Shown here in pieces: positions 1 through 6,636 of a stretch of 9,578 bases of DNA. Origin of the DNA: an uncultured Micrococcaceae bacterium. Its GTDB lineage: Bacteria; Actinomycetota; Actinomycetes; Actinomycetales; Micrococcaceae. Within the stretch, counting starts at the first letter, position 1; each line of letters begins with the position of its first letter. The notes beneath the pieces are model-generated. The model had not been told where the DNA came from and made no database searches. It was given only the letters and a program-made list of their open reading frames with translations. The DNA is taken from NCBI GenBank assembly GCA_937896705.1, contig CALBOC010000262.1:1-9578 (forward strand), read 5' to 3'. The position numbers were made by a program, and so were the translations under genes.

Positions 1-2029
1 ACAGCGTCAGCGACAGTCCTTGGTCGACGTGCTGGGTTGCAGCCGCGTAGGTGTCGATAATCTTCTTGTAGCCAATTTCGTAGGCATCTTCGAAGTATTC
101 GAGGTTGTCGTTGGTGAGGTACGGAGCCGGGTAGTACACGCGACCCAGTCGGCCTTCCTTACGGATCTCGATCTTCGAGGCGACCGGGTGAATCGAGGAG
201 GTCGAGTTGTTGATGTAGGAGATCGAACCGGTGGGTGGTACCGCCTGTAGGTTCTGGTTGTAGATCCCGTGCTCCATGACGGAGGTTTTGAGTTCTTGCC
301 AGTCCTGCTGGGTAGGAATATGGACGTCTGCCTCAGCAAAGAGCTGCGCTACTTTGTCGGTGGCTGGTTTCCATTCCTGATCGGTGTATTTATCGAAGAA
401 TTCCCCAGATGCATACTTGGAGTCCTCGAATCCGCCGAAGGTTTCGTCCCGTTCGATGGCGATCTTATTGGAGGCTCGCAGTGCGTGATACACCACGGTG
501 TAGAAGTACATGTTGGTGAAGTCAATGCCTTCTTCTGAGCCGTAGTGGACCTGTTCGCGTGCCAGGTAGCCGTGCAGGTTCATCTGTCCCAGACCAATGG
601 CGTGGGATTCGGAGTTGCCCTTCGCAATAGACGGTACCGAGGAGATATCTGACAGATCAGATACGGCGGTCAGAGCACGCACCGCTGTCTCAATGGAGCC
701 GCCGAAGTCTTCGGAGTCCATGGTCTTGGCGATGTTCATCGAGCCCAAGTTGCAGGAGATATCTTTGCCGATGTGATCATAAGACAGGTCTGCGTTATAG
801 GTTGATGGGTCGGAGACCTGCAGGATCTCTGAGCAAAGGTTCGACATCGAGATGCGACCCTTGATCGGGTTGGCTGCATTCACGTGGTCTTCAAAGACCA
901 TGTACGGGTAGCCAGATTCGAACTGGAGTTCTGCCACGGTCTGGAAGAAATCACGCGGTTTGATCTTGGTCTTTTTGATCCGTGCGTCATCGACCATCTC
1001 GTAGTACTTCTCACTGACCGAGATTTCGCTAAATGGCGCCCCATAGACTCGTTCAACGTCATATGGGCTGAACAAGTACATTGGTTCGTTCTTTTTAGCC
1101 AGTTCAAAGGTGATGTCGGGGACGACCACACCCAACGAGAGCGTTTTAATACGGATCTTCTCGTCGGCGTTTTCCCGCTTGGTGTCCAAGAAGGTCATGA
1201 TGTCTGGGTGGTGTGCGTTCAGGTAGACCGCACCGGCCCCTTGACGTGCACCAAGCTGATTGGCGTACGAGAATGAATCTTCCAGGAGCTTCATGACCGG
1301 GACGACACCAGAGGATTGGTTTTCAATCTTCTTAATGGGGGCGCCTTGTTCGCGCAGGTTCGTCAGGTTCAGCGCGACACCGCCACCGCGCTTGGACAAC
1401 TGCAGTGAAGAGTTAATGCCACGTGCAATGGATTCCATATTGTCTTCAACACGCAGCAGGAAACAGGACACGAGTTCGCCGCGCTGTTTTTTCCCGGCGT
1501 TGAGGAATGTTGGAGTCGCCGGTTGGAAACGTCCCAGGATGATTTCATCCACGAGTCGTTTGGCCATCTCCTGGTCACCACGGGCCAGGTACAGAGCGTT
1601 CATCACAACGCGGTCTTCGTAGCGTTCTAGGTAGCGTTCGCCGTCAAAAGTTTTCAGTGCGTAGGAGGTGTAGAACTTGAAAGCGCCCAAGAACGACGGG
1701 AACCGGAACTTGTGAGCATAAGCCTGATCGTAGAGATCAAAGACGAACTGCTCTGGGTACTGTTCGAAGGTAGCCGGTTCGTAGTAGTCGTTTTCGATCA
1801 GGTATTCAATCTGTTCGCGACGACTATGGAAGAACACGGTGTTCTTGTTGACGTGTTGCAGGAAATACTGCCGAGCAGCGGCGTGATCAGCTTCGAACTG
1901 GATTTCACCGTCTGGACCATACAGGTTCAAAACAGCGTTCAGTTCGTGGTATCCGAGGTCTTTCCAGGCCTCCGGAAGCTTCTTAGCCGACTGAATGAGT
2001 TGTTCTTCTTCAGTTAATGTTGTTGCCAA
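1..2029 (-). CDS. nrdE: Ribonucleoside-diphosphate reductase, class Ib large (alpha) subunit, 3'-truncated by window edge
   Basis: This is the catalytic subunit that reduces ribonucleoside diphosphates to deoxyribonucleotides in the cytoplasm, working with NrdF (radical subunit), NrdI and NrdH. The visible 676 residues include the redox cysteine pair C189 ([10 protein letters not shown]) and C426 ([10 protein letters not shown]). They also include the catalytic finger loop N397-L-C399-S-E401 and the late loop starting P598 ([18 protein letters not shown]). The reading frame runs off the window start after DQGLSLTL, so about 40-45 residues are missing compared with the usual 715-725. The missing part should hold the radical-relay tyrosine pair and the C-terminal CxxC tail. 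No ATG or GTG is available in frame before a stop upstream, so TTG at 2029 is the likely start, preceded by GAAGGA about 12 bases away. It overlaps the nrdI end by 16 bp, suggesting translational coupling. As in other class Ib enzymes, a full N-terminal ATP cone is not evident. Identity is secure; the exact start is less so. Confidence 0.96.
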   Translation of the reverse strand, partial: MATTLTEEEQLIQSAKKLPEAWKDLGYHELNAVLNLYGPDGEIQFEADHAAARQYFLQHVNKNTVFFHSRREQIEYLIENDYYEPATFEQYPEQFVFDLYDQAYAHKFRFPSFLGAFKFYTSYALKTFDGERYLERYEDRVVMNALYLARGDQEMAKRLVDEIILGRFQPATPTFLNAGKKQRGELVSCFLLRVEDNMESIARGINSSLQLSKRGGGVALNLTNLREQGAPIKKIENQSSGVVPVMKLLEDSFSYANQLGARQGAGAVYLNAHHPDIMTFLDTKRENADEKIRIKTLSLGVVVPDITFELAKKNEPMYLFSPYDVERVYGAPFSEISVSEKYYEMVDDARIKKTKIKPRDFFQTVAELQFESGYPYMVFEDHVNAANPIKGRISMSNLCSEILQVSDPSTYNADLSYDHIGKDISCNLGSMNIAKTMDSEDFGGSIETAVRALTAVSDLSDISSVPSIAKGNSESHAIGLGQMNLHGYLAREQVHYGSEEGIDFTNMYFYTVVYHALRASNKIAIERDETFGGFEDSKYASGEFFDKYTDQEWKPATDKVAQLFAEADVHIPTQQDWQELKTSVMEHGIYNQNLQAVPPTGSISYINNSTSSIHPVASKIEIRKEGRLGRVYYPAPYLTNDNLEYFEDAYEIGYKKIIDTYAAATQHVDQGLSLTL

Positions 2030-2490
2030 AATGCATCCAATCCTTCACGAACCTTGGTCACATCCGTTGGGGTGCCCATCAGTTCAAATCTGTACATAAC
2101 CGGGACGTTTGTCTTTGCCGAGATAATGTCACCGGCAAGACAGTAAGCGTCATAAAAGTTGGTGTTACCCGCGGCAATGACGCCTCGGATGAGTTCTCTG
2201 TTGTTCTTTACGTTCAGGAATTTAATGACCTGTTTCGGGACGACCCCAGGACCCTTGCCTGCACCATAGGTCGGTAACATCAAAACGAACGGTTCTACTG
2301 CATAAAGTGTGGGTTCTCGGGTGATCACTGGCAGACGTGCCAGGTACCCATCTTCGAAACCTAACTTTTCTGCAAATCGATGTGTGTAACCAGATACCGA
2401 GGAAAAATAGATCAGTTTCGCACTGGTTTCCACCATGTCTTGTGACTCTGGTGATTTAACGAAGGATCTATCTTGAACCTGGGTAGTCAT
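2014..2490 (-). CDS. nrdI: NrdI flavodoxin-like activator of class Ib ribonucleotide reductase
   Basis: The 158-residue protein matches the NrdI family, a small FMN protein that supplies oxidant to assemble the dimanganese-tyrosyl radical cofactor of NrdF. The FMN phosphate-binding loop is [10 protein letters not shown] (residues 30-39). The second flavin loop is [11 protein letters not shown] (about 72-82), followed by [10 protein letters not shown]. The conserved [10 protein letters not shown] (103-112) and YRFELMGT (133-140) blocks complete the family pattern. The glycine loop after PTYG is short compared with mycobacterial NrdI, as I recall is common in Arthrobacter-like relatives. The start ATG at 2490 has a good GGCAGGGG ribosome-binding site about 4 bases upstream. 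It gives a roughly 24-residue tail before the first beta strand (KLIYFSS). An internal ATG at 2436 lacks an equally good site. The gene lies 38 bp downstream of nrdH and overlaps nrdE by 16 bp. Confidence 0.95.
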   Translation of the reverse strand: MTTQVQDRSFVKSPESQDMVETSAKLIYFSSVSGYTHRFAEKLGFEDGYLARLPVITREPTLYAVEPFVLMLPTYGAGKGPGVVPKQVIKFLNVKNNRELIRGVIAAGNTNFYDAYCLAGDIISAKTNVPVMYRFELMGTPTDVTKVREGLDAFWQQH

Positions 2491-2528
2491 TTTACCCCTG
2501 CCTTCAAAAAATTATGTGAAATATCAGC

Positions 2529-2780
2529 CTATGCAACAGTCGAGGCGGAAGAGCTGGTTTCTTCCAAGCTCGCGATTTTGTCGGGGCGGAAACCTGACCA
2601 GTGATCGGAGCCAGCCATAACCACGGGGGCCTGCATATAGCCCAAAGCCCGAACACGCTCAAGAGCATCCATGTCCTGGGACATGTCGATCACTTTGTAT
2701 TCGATACCTTTTTTATCCAGGGCACGTACGGTGGCGTTGCACTGAACACACGCTGGCTTGCTGTAAACGGTCACGGTCAT
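2529..2780 (-). CDS. nrdH: NrdH-redoxin, glutaredoxin-like electron donor
   Basis: NrdH is a glutaredoxin-like protein reduced by thioredoxin reductase that passes electrons to NrdE. The 83-residue product opens MTVTVYSKPACVQC, with the redox pair C11-V-Q-C14 typical of NrdH. It carries the family-defining WSGFRPD motif at residues 61-67 and the cis-Pro loop QAPVV (50-54). Length fits the family (75-85). The start ATG at 2780 is chosen because the family begins at this position and a purine-rich AAAGGGGAGA site lies about 7 bases upstream. An in-frame extension to 2894 exists but would translate the predicted leader, including the hairpin. It is the first gene of the nrdHIE operon and follows a leader of about 115 nt from the predicted promoter. 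Confidence 0.96.
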   Translation of the reverse strand: MTVTVYSKPACVQCNATVRALDKKGIEYKVIDMSQDMDALERVRALGYMQAPVVMAGSDHWSGFRPDKIASLEETSSSASTVA

Positions 2781-2820
2781 GATCTGTCTCCCCTTTAAAC
2801 GATGCGTCGTCTGATCCCTC

Positions 2821-2851
2821 ACCGCGGAACTAAATATGAAGTTCGCGCGGT
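2821..2851 (-). promoter_or_regulatory. Bulged hairpin in predicted nrdH 5' leader
   Basis: On the minus strand ACCGCGCGAACT pairs with AGTTCCGCGGT, giving 11 base pairs with one bulged C and an 8-nt AU-rich loop. It lies about 40 nt upstream of the nrdH ATG and roughly 45 nt downstream of the predicted transcription start, so it should form in the mRNA leader. No U-run follows, so it does not look like an intrinsic terminator. A role in message stability or translation is inference. Confidence 0.5.
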
Positions 2852-2901
2852 CATTCTGGTGAATTCTTGGTGAAGCCTTCGGGGCCTCATCCACATCATT
2901 A

Positions 2902-2917
2902 ATACTACATCTTGGGA
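2902..2917 (-). promoter_or_regulatory. NrdR box 1 (overlaps -10)
   Basis: The plus-strand core CTACATCTTG at 2905-2914 fits every fixed core position of the NrdR-box consensus (pattern C-W-A-n-A-T-n-T-W-G). NrdR is the Zn-finger/ATP-cone repressor of ribonucleotide reductase genes and typically binds two such boxes near nrd promoters. The nrdR gene itself is not in this window. Confidence 0.72.
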
Positions 2918-2929
2918 TTGCAATGACAA
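2902..2929 (-). promoter_or_regulatory. Predicted sigma70-type promoter of nrdHIE
   Basis: On the minus strand, TTGTCA (2929-2924, 5 of 6 to TTGACA) and TAGTAT (2907-2902, 4 of 6 to TATAAT) are separated by 16 bp. The start of transcription is expected near 2895, about 115 nt before the nrdH ATG. The -10 lies inside one NrdR-like box and the other box sits just upstream of the -35, the arrangement expected for repression. Confidence 0.6.
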
Positions 2930-2933
2930 GATG
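2908..2933. repeat. 26-bp near-perfect dyad within the nrd promoter
   Basis: CATCTTG (2908-2914) and CAAGATG (2927-2933) flank the perfect 8-bp palindrome ATTGCAAT (2917-2924). All share one dyad axis between 2920 and 2921, with only the two GG/GA positions on each side unpaired. It covers most of the -35/-10 spacer and the -35 itself. It may partly reflect the near-palindromic NrdR box, or be an operator for another dimeric regulator. Confidence 0.6.
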
Positions 2934-2949
2934 GAACTAGATGTTGTGA
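2934..2949 (-). promoter_or_regulatory. NrdR box 2 (upstream of -35)
   Basis: The plus-strand core CTAGATGTTG at 2937-2946 reads CAACATCTAG on the minus strand; both readings fit the C-W-A-n-A-T-n-T-W-G pattern. It starts exactly 32 bp from box 1, about three helical turns. Such same-face pairing is characteristic of NrdR operators. The two cores agree at 8 of 10 positions. Confidence 0.72.
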
Positions 2950-2976
2950 TTGCATCGTTGCATTTCCTACACAGGG

Positions 2977-3096
2977 TTCTCCACAGCCTGGCCGTATATC
3001 GTAGCGTTGATACTTCCGCGCGATGGTGCGGGTGTAGTCCTGAAGCCCAAAAGTTCTCCACATCCCCACAGCGGTGAAAACTTCATCTAATCCACA
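2977..3096. promoter_or_regulatory. Cluster of DnaA-box-like sites
   Basis: Two exact copies of TTCTCCACA (2977-2985 and 3054-3062) and one TAATCCACA (3088-3096) lie in the same direction. Each is one base from the DnaA box TTATCCACA. A weaker ATCCCCACA sits at 3062-3070. DnaA control of ribonucleotide reductase genes is known in Escherichia coli; action here is inference. The sites are upstream of the nrd promoter and inside the divergent region. Confidence 0.42.
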
Positions 3097-3146
3097 GAAA
3101 AAGAATTTTTTGCCTCGGCGTGTTGTGTCGAAAAGACACCAGCGAT

Positions 3147-3177
3147 TGTGTTGAACGACAATGATGACCCCAACACA
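3147..3177. repeat. Inverted repeat TGTGTTG / CAACACA
   Basis: Two 7-bp arms (3147-3153 and 3171-3177) are separated by 17 bp. Related TGTTGTG-type words recur at 3121-3127 and at 3309-3315 next to the DUF1846 start. It may be an operator for the rightward operon, or chance in a TG-rich stretch. Confidence 0.3.
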
Positions 3178-3191
3178 TTGTGGTCGCGAGC

Positions 3192-3235
3192 ACTCCGCAG
3201 CGCAGCCACCTTACCGTATGAGCGCTCTGCGGGGT
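3192..3235. repeat. Long imperfect inverted repeat upstream of the DUF1846 operon
   Basis: ACTCCGCAG (3192-3200) pairs with CTGCGGGGT (3227-3235), nine pairs with one G-U/T. The stem continues inward with CGC (3201-3203) against GCG (3222-3224) across a 2-nt bulge. The loop is 18 nt. If the operon is transcribed from upstream of this point the RNA would fold strongly. No U-run follows on either strand, so a standard terminator is not indicated. Confidence 0.45.
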
Positions 3236-3275
3236 AGGGTTCACAGCAGTCCTCGGGACCCCGGCGAGACCCAAC

Positions 3276-3281
3276 TAGGAT
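3276..3281 (+). promoter_or_regulatory. Weak candidate -10 element for the DUF1846-ABC operon
   Basis: TAGGAT matches TATAAT at four of six positions, including the key first two and last two, and sits 31 bp before the GTG at 3313. No convincing -35 is visible 16-18 bp upstream, so this could need an activator or be wrong. Confidence 0.25.
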
Positions 3282-3312
3282 CCCATCGAAGTCCATGGAA
3301 CAATAGTGTGTT

Positions 3313-4842
3313 GTGGAAGCTGAGAATTTGACCCAAGAAGCATCATTTCGCCCCGGTATTGGTTTCGACTCCGAAAAATACATCCAACTGCAGTCTCAAT
3401 TTATTTCTCAGCGACGCCAGAAGATCGGCAATAAGCTCTATCTAGAAATGGGCGGCAAACTCTTCGATGATTTGCACGCCTCTCGCGTTTTGCCCGGTTT
3501 CACACCGAATAATAAGATCTCTATGCTCCACGAGCTCAAAGATGAGCTAGAGATCATGATGGTGCTCAACGCCAAAGACCTCGAATACGAAAAAGTCCGG
3601 GCCGACCTTGGGATCACCTATCAGGATGAGGCTCTTCGATTGATCGATATTTTTCGCGATCAGGGCTTCATGGTTGAACACGTGGTTATTACCCAGCTGT
3701 CGGCAGACTATTCCAATGCCTTTGCGTTTAGTGACCGCATGCAGCGCGCTGGATTAACAGTGAGCCACCACTACCCCACCGCGGGCTATCCCACCGACAC
3801 AGAACGCATCATTTCTCCAGAGGGCTTTGGCCAAAATGAACACGCCAAAACGACTCGCTCGCTCGTGGTGGTGACCGGTCCCGGACCTGGTTCGGGCAAA
3901 TTATCGACCTGCTTATCGCAGATCTATCACGACTATCAACACGATATTCGGTCCGGTTACGCCAAATTTGAGACCTTTCCGATCTGGAATCTTCCGCTCC
4001 AGCATCCGGTCAATCAAGCCTATGAGGCTGCCACGGCCGATTTAGATGACAACAACATCATCGACCCGTACCACTTAGCCGCCTATCAACAACAGGCTGT
4101 CAGCTACAACCGGGACGTCGAAGTCTTTCCACTGCTCAAGGCCATGTTGGAAAAACTTTATGGTAAATCCCCGTATCAATCTCCCACCGATATGGGCGTC
4201 AATATGGTGGGCAACTGTATTAGCAACGATTCGGTGTGTGCCGAGGCAGCCGAGCAAGAGATCATTCGGCGCTGGTATAAAGCCCGGGTGGAAGAACGGC
4301 GTATGGACACCACAGATGATTCAGTGTCATCGCGGATCGAAGTCATCATGAAGCGCATCGGGATCTCCAAAGAAGATCGCCCGGTGGTTGCACCGGCCAC
4401 CGCGGTAGCAGAACGCACTGGACAGCCAGCCAGTGCGGTCCAGTTATCTGACGGGACCATTCTGACGGGCAAGACGTCTGATTTATTAGGTTGTTCTGCT
4501 GCGATGCTGCTCAATGCGTTGAAGCATATGGCTGGCATCGACGAGGATGTCCACCTGCTGAGTCCTCAAGCTATCGAGCCGATCCAGACACTAAAAATTG
4601 ATCATCTTGGCTCCATCAATCCGCGACTCCACACCGATGAGGTGCTCATTGCGCTCTCGGTTTCTGCCGCTGATTCTGAATATGCTCGCCAAGCCATCTC
4701 CAAGCTGCAACATTTACGGGGCTGTGATGTTCACACCACCACCATCCTAGGTTCAGTCGATGAATCGATGTTCCGGCAGTTGGGGATGCTGGTGACCGCT
4801 GACCCCGTATACTGGCGCAAATCCTTATATCATCGCAGCTAG
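3313..4842 (+). CDS. DUF1846 / UPF0371 family protein with P-loop-like motif
   Basis: The 509-residue protein matches the UPF0371/DUF1846 family (usually about 490-505 residues), soluble proteins of unestablished function. Family landmarks are [19 protein letters not shown] (residues 17-35), [12 protein letters not shown] (39-50), the phosphate-binding-like loop [11 protein letters not shown] (189-199, with K196), [11 protein letters not shown] (292-302) and a C-terminal alpha/beta region ending [12 protein letters not shown]. The Walker-A-like loop suggests nucleotide or phosphate-ligand binding; some databases label relatives ATP-dependent proteases, which nothing here supports. No signal peptide or membrane segment is seen. 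The start is uncertain. GTG at 3313 has no good ribosome-binding site, while TTG at 3328 has GGAAG (3315-3319) 8 bases upstream and starts closer to the family N-terminus. ATG at 3295 is in frame but meets TAG after two codons. It ends 21 bp before the first ABC gene, suggesting a shared operon. Confidence 0.9.
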   Translation: MEAENLTQEASFRPGIGFDSEKYIQLQSQFISQRRQKIGNKLYLEMGGKLFDDLHASRVLPGFTPNNKISMLHELKDELEIMMVLNAKDLEYEKVRADLGITYQDEALRLIDIFRDQGFMVEHVVITQLSADYSNAFAFSDRMQRAGLTVSHHYPTAGYPTDTERIISPEGFGQNEHAKTTRSLVVVTGPGPGSGKLSTCLSQIYHDYQHDIRSGYAKFETFPIWNLPLQHPVNQAYEAATADLDDNNIIDPYHLAAYQQQAVSYNRDVEVFPLLKAMLEKLYGKSPYQSPTDMGVNMVGNCISNDSVCAEAAEQEIIRRWYKARVEERRMDTTDDSVSSRIEVIMKRIGISKEDRPVVAPATAVAERTGQPASAVQLSDGTILTGKTSDLLGCSAAMLLNALKHMAGIDEDVHLLSPQAIEPIQTLKIDHLGSINPRLHTDEVLIALSVSAADSEYARQAISKLQHLRGCDVHTTTILGSVDESMFRQLGMLVTADPVYWRKSLYHRS

Positions 4843-4863
4843 CCGGTTGGGGGAAACTCATCC

Positions 4864-6636
4864 ATGATTCATGCCATGGGGCGTTTATGGCGCATTATCA
4901 AACCGATTCGCCCTCGGTTATTTCTCGGGTTAGTCGTCACCATTGGAGCCTCGGTCGTGGGGTTGATGATCCCACAGGTCCTTGAGGTTTTAGTCAATAA
5001 CCTCAACACCTCACCCACGGCAGCAACGGTGTGGATCGCCGGCGGAGTGATTATCGCGTTGGGGCTTGTCGAAGCGGTCCTGTTGTGGCTGCGCCGGATT
5101 TTTGCCGTGGGCCCCTCGACCGAGATTGAACGCAAGATGCGAGTCCGGTTCTATGTTCGGATCTTGGATATGCCAGTGGCGTTTCATAACGACTGGGGTT
5201 CGGGTCAGTTACTGTCTCGCTCCCAACAGGATGTGACGCAAATTCGACGGTGGATTGCGTTTGGCATGATCATGATGGTCTCCTCTGCGGCCACCATCGT
5301 GGTGGGGCTATATATGATGTCACGATCATCAACGCTGCTGGCCTTAATCTTTATGATCATCGTCATCCCGATTGTGATCCTGACCTATCGCTTCCAACGC
5401 GAATTCTCGGTGTTTACCCGCCGGTCGCAGGACCTCAACGGGGAAATCTCCACCACGGTCGAACAATCGGTCCAGGGTATCCGGGTACTGAAAGCATTTG
5501 GTCGCAGCAAGCAGGCCCTCAAAAACTTTGAAACCGATGCGCTGTCGCTTAGAAATAACGAAATCCGCAAAGCCACCACGCTGGCACGGTTTGATATGTT
5601 CATGCTGGCCCTGCCCGAATCGATGCTGGGGCTGTGTCTGTTACTCGGGCTGCTCCAGGTCAACGCCGGTGCGATGAACGTCGGTCAGTTGGCCAGCTTC
5701 TTTGCGACCGCCACCCTGGTGGTCGGACCGACCAGAATGCTAGGCATGCTCTTTGGTCAAGCCGTCCAAACCACCACCGCGCTGGAACGCTATTTTGAGG
5801 TGATGGACACTGACAACACCATCGTCTCCCCCACCGACCCGGCACCCGTGGATTTTGCCAACGCCACCGGAGAATTGGTCCTGGAAGATGTACGCTTTCG
5901 GTTCCATGACGCCCCCGATGACGCTCAAGACATGTTCCAAGGGGTCAATCTCCACATCCGGCCGGGTGAAACCATGGCCCTGGTTGGGGTCACCGGCAAT
6001 GGCAAGTCCACCTTGCTGCAACTGATTCCCCGGATCTTTGATATCACCGGTGGCCAGATCACCATTGATGGCGTGTCCGTACACGACATGGCCCTGGATG
6101 ATTTACGCCGCCTAACGGCATTTGCGTTTGAAGACACTACCCTGTTTTCATTCTCGGTGCGCGAGAACGTGTTGCTAGGTGTCGATCCCGAACTCCCCGA
6201 ACCCGTCCGCGAAGACATCGCCTGGGAAGCCCTCTATGCAGCCGATGCTGGATTTGTGGCTGACCTTGCGCATGGCATCGACACCCATATTGGCGAACAG
6301 GGCTTCTCGCTCTCGGGCGGCCAACGACAACGGATCGCCCTGGCCCGGGCCATCGCAGCACGGCCTGCCCTGCTCCTACTAGATGACCCATTATCGGCAC
6401 TTGATACCAAAACCGAAGAACGCGTGATCGCCCAACTGCGGGAAGTCCTAAACAACACCACCACCTTGATCATCGCCCACCGGTCCTCCACGGTCGCCCT
6501 AGCCGATCGTGTGGCGCTACTGGACGACGGTGTAATCACCGCCGTCGGGACACACCAAGAACTGTTGCGCAGCTCAGCGCGCTACCGACACCTGATGGCA
6601 AGCCCTAAAGAAGATCTCTGGGAGGTGTACCCATGA
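4864..6636 (+). CDS. ABC exporter half-transporter with degenerate ATP site (subunit A)
   Basis: This 590-residue protein is a type I exporter half (membrane domain then ATPase). Predicted helices lie near residues 19-41, 55-77, 131-151, 157-175, 244-265 and 278-298. The ATPase has an intact Walker A (G375 to T383, GVTGNGKST, K381), canonical signature LSGGQ (483-487) and H-loop H539. The Q-loop position holds E423 (FAFEDTT). Walker B reads LLLLDD, so D508 replaces the catalytic glutamate. This is the pattern of the non-hydrolysing partner in heterodimeric exporters such as TM287/288, LmrCD and BmrCD. The ATG at 4864 has GGGGGA (4849-4854) upstream; another ATG at 4876 is less well placed. 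The stop overlaps the next start as ATGA, implying coupled translation and paired assembly. The substrate is not predictable; multidrug, lipid or peptide export are all possible. Confidence 0.94.
   Translation: MIHAMGRLWRIIKPIRPRLFLGLVVTIGASVVGLMIPQVLEVLVNNLNTSPTAATVWIAGGVIIALGLVEAVLLWLRRIFAVGPSTEIERKMRVRFYVRILDMPVAFHNDWGSGQLLSRSQQDVTQIRRWIAFGMIMMVSSAATIVVGLYMMSRSSTLLALIFMIIVIPIVILTYRFQREFSVFTRRSQDLNGEISTTVEQSVQGIRVLKAFGRSKQALKNFETDALSLRNNEIRKATTLARFDMFMLALPESMLGLCLLLGLLQVNAGAMNVGQLASFFATATLVVGPTRMLGMLFGQAVQTTTALERYFEVMDTDNTIVSPTDPAPVDFANATGELVLEDVRFRFHDAPDDAQDMFQGVNLHIRPGETMALVGVTGNGKSTLLQLIPRIFDITGGQITIDGVSVHDMALDDLRRLTAFAFEDTTLFSFSVRENVLLGVDPELPEPVREDIAWEALYAADAGFVADLAHGIDTHIGEQGFSLSGGQRQRIALARAIAARPALLLLDDPLSALDTKTEERVIAQLREVLNNTTTLIIAHRSSTVALADRVALLDDGVITAVGTHQELLRSSARYRHLMASPKEDLWEVYP

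Larger units (their letters stand above)
2781..3312. other. Divergent intergenic regulatory region, 532 bp
   Basis: This stretch separates the leftward nrdHIE operon from the rightward DUF1846-ABC operon, and I see no convincing gene in it. It holds the nrdH ribosome-binding site and leader with a hairpin (2821-2851), the nrd promoter with two NrdR-box-like sites (2902-2949), DnaA-box-like sites (2977-3096), a TGTGTTG inverted repeat (3147-3177), a large imperfect inverted repeat (3192-3235) and a weak -10-like element (3276-3281). Small reading frames cross it on both strands. They lack family resemblance or ribosome-binding sites and run through the control sites. Confidence 0.8.

Noticed and set aside
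2781..2894. In-frame 38-codon N-terminal extension of nrdH
   Set aside because: NrdH proteins start at MTVTVY-type sequence, the best ribosome-binding site is at the 2780 ATG, and the extension lies in the leader RNA.
2934..2949. Possible LexA/SOS box at GAACTAGATGTTG
   Set aside because: The actinobacterial LexA site needs GAAC-N4-GTTC type symmetry; here the spacing and the last base do not fit, while the NrdR pattern fits fully.
2819..3061. 80-codon minus-strand reading frame upstream of nrdH
   Set aside because: It runs through the predicted promoter, the NrdR boxes and the leader hairpin, resembles no family, and has no good ribosome-binding site.
3125..3139. GTGTC-gaaaa-GACAC hairpin
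   Set aside because: Only 5 bp of stem with no extension; too weak to call a terminator or operator alone.
3083..3383. Minus-strand frames of 63 and 98 codons across the DUF1846 start
   Set aside because: They are antisense to the beginning of a well-supported gene and show low-complexity or frame-shadow composition.
3877..3912. ATP-dependent protease label for the DUF1846 protein
   Set aside because: Only a P-loop-like motif is visible; no HExxH, Ser-Lys or other protease catalytic signature was seen.
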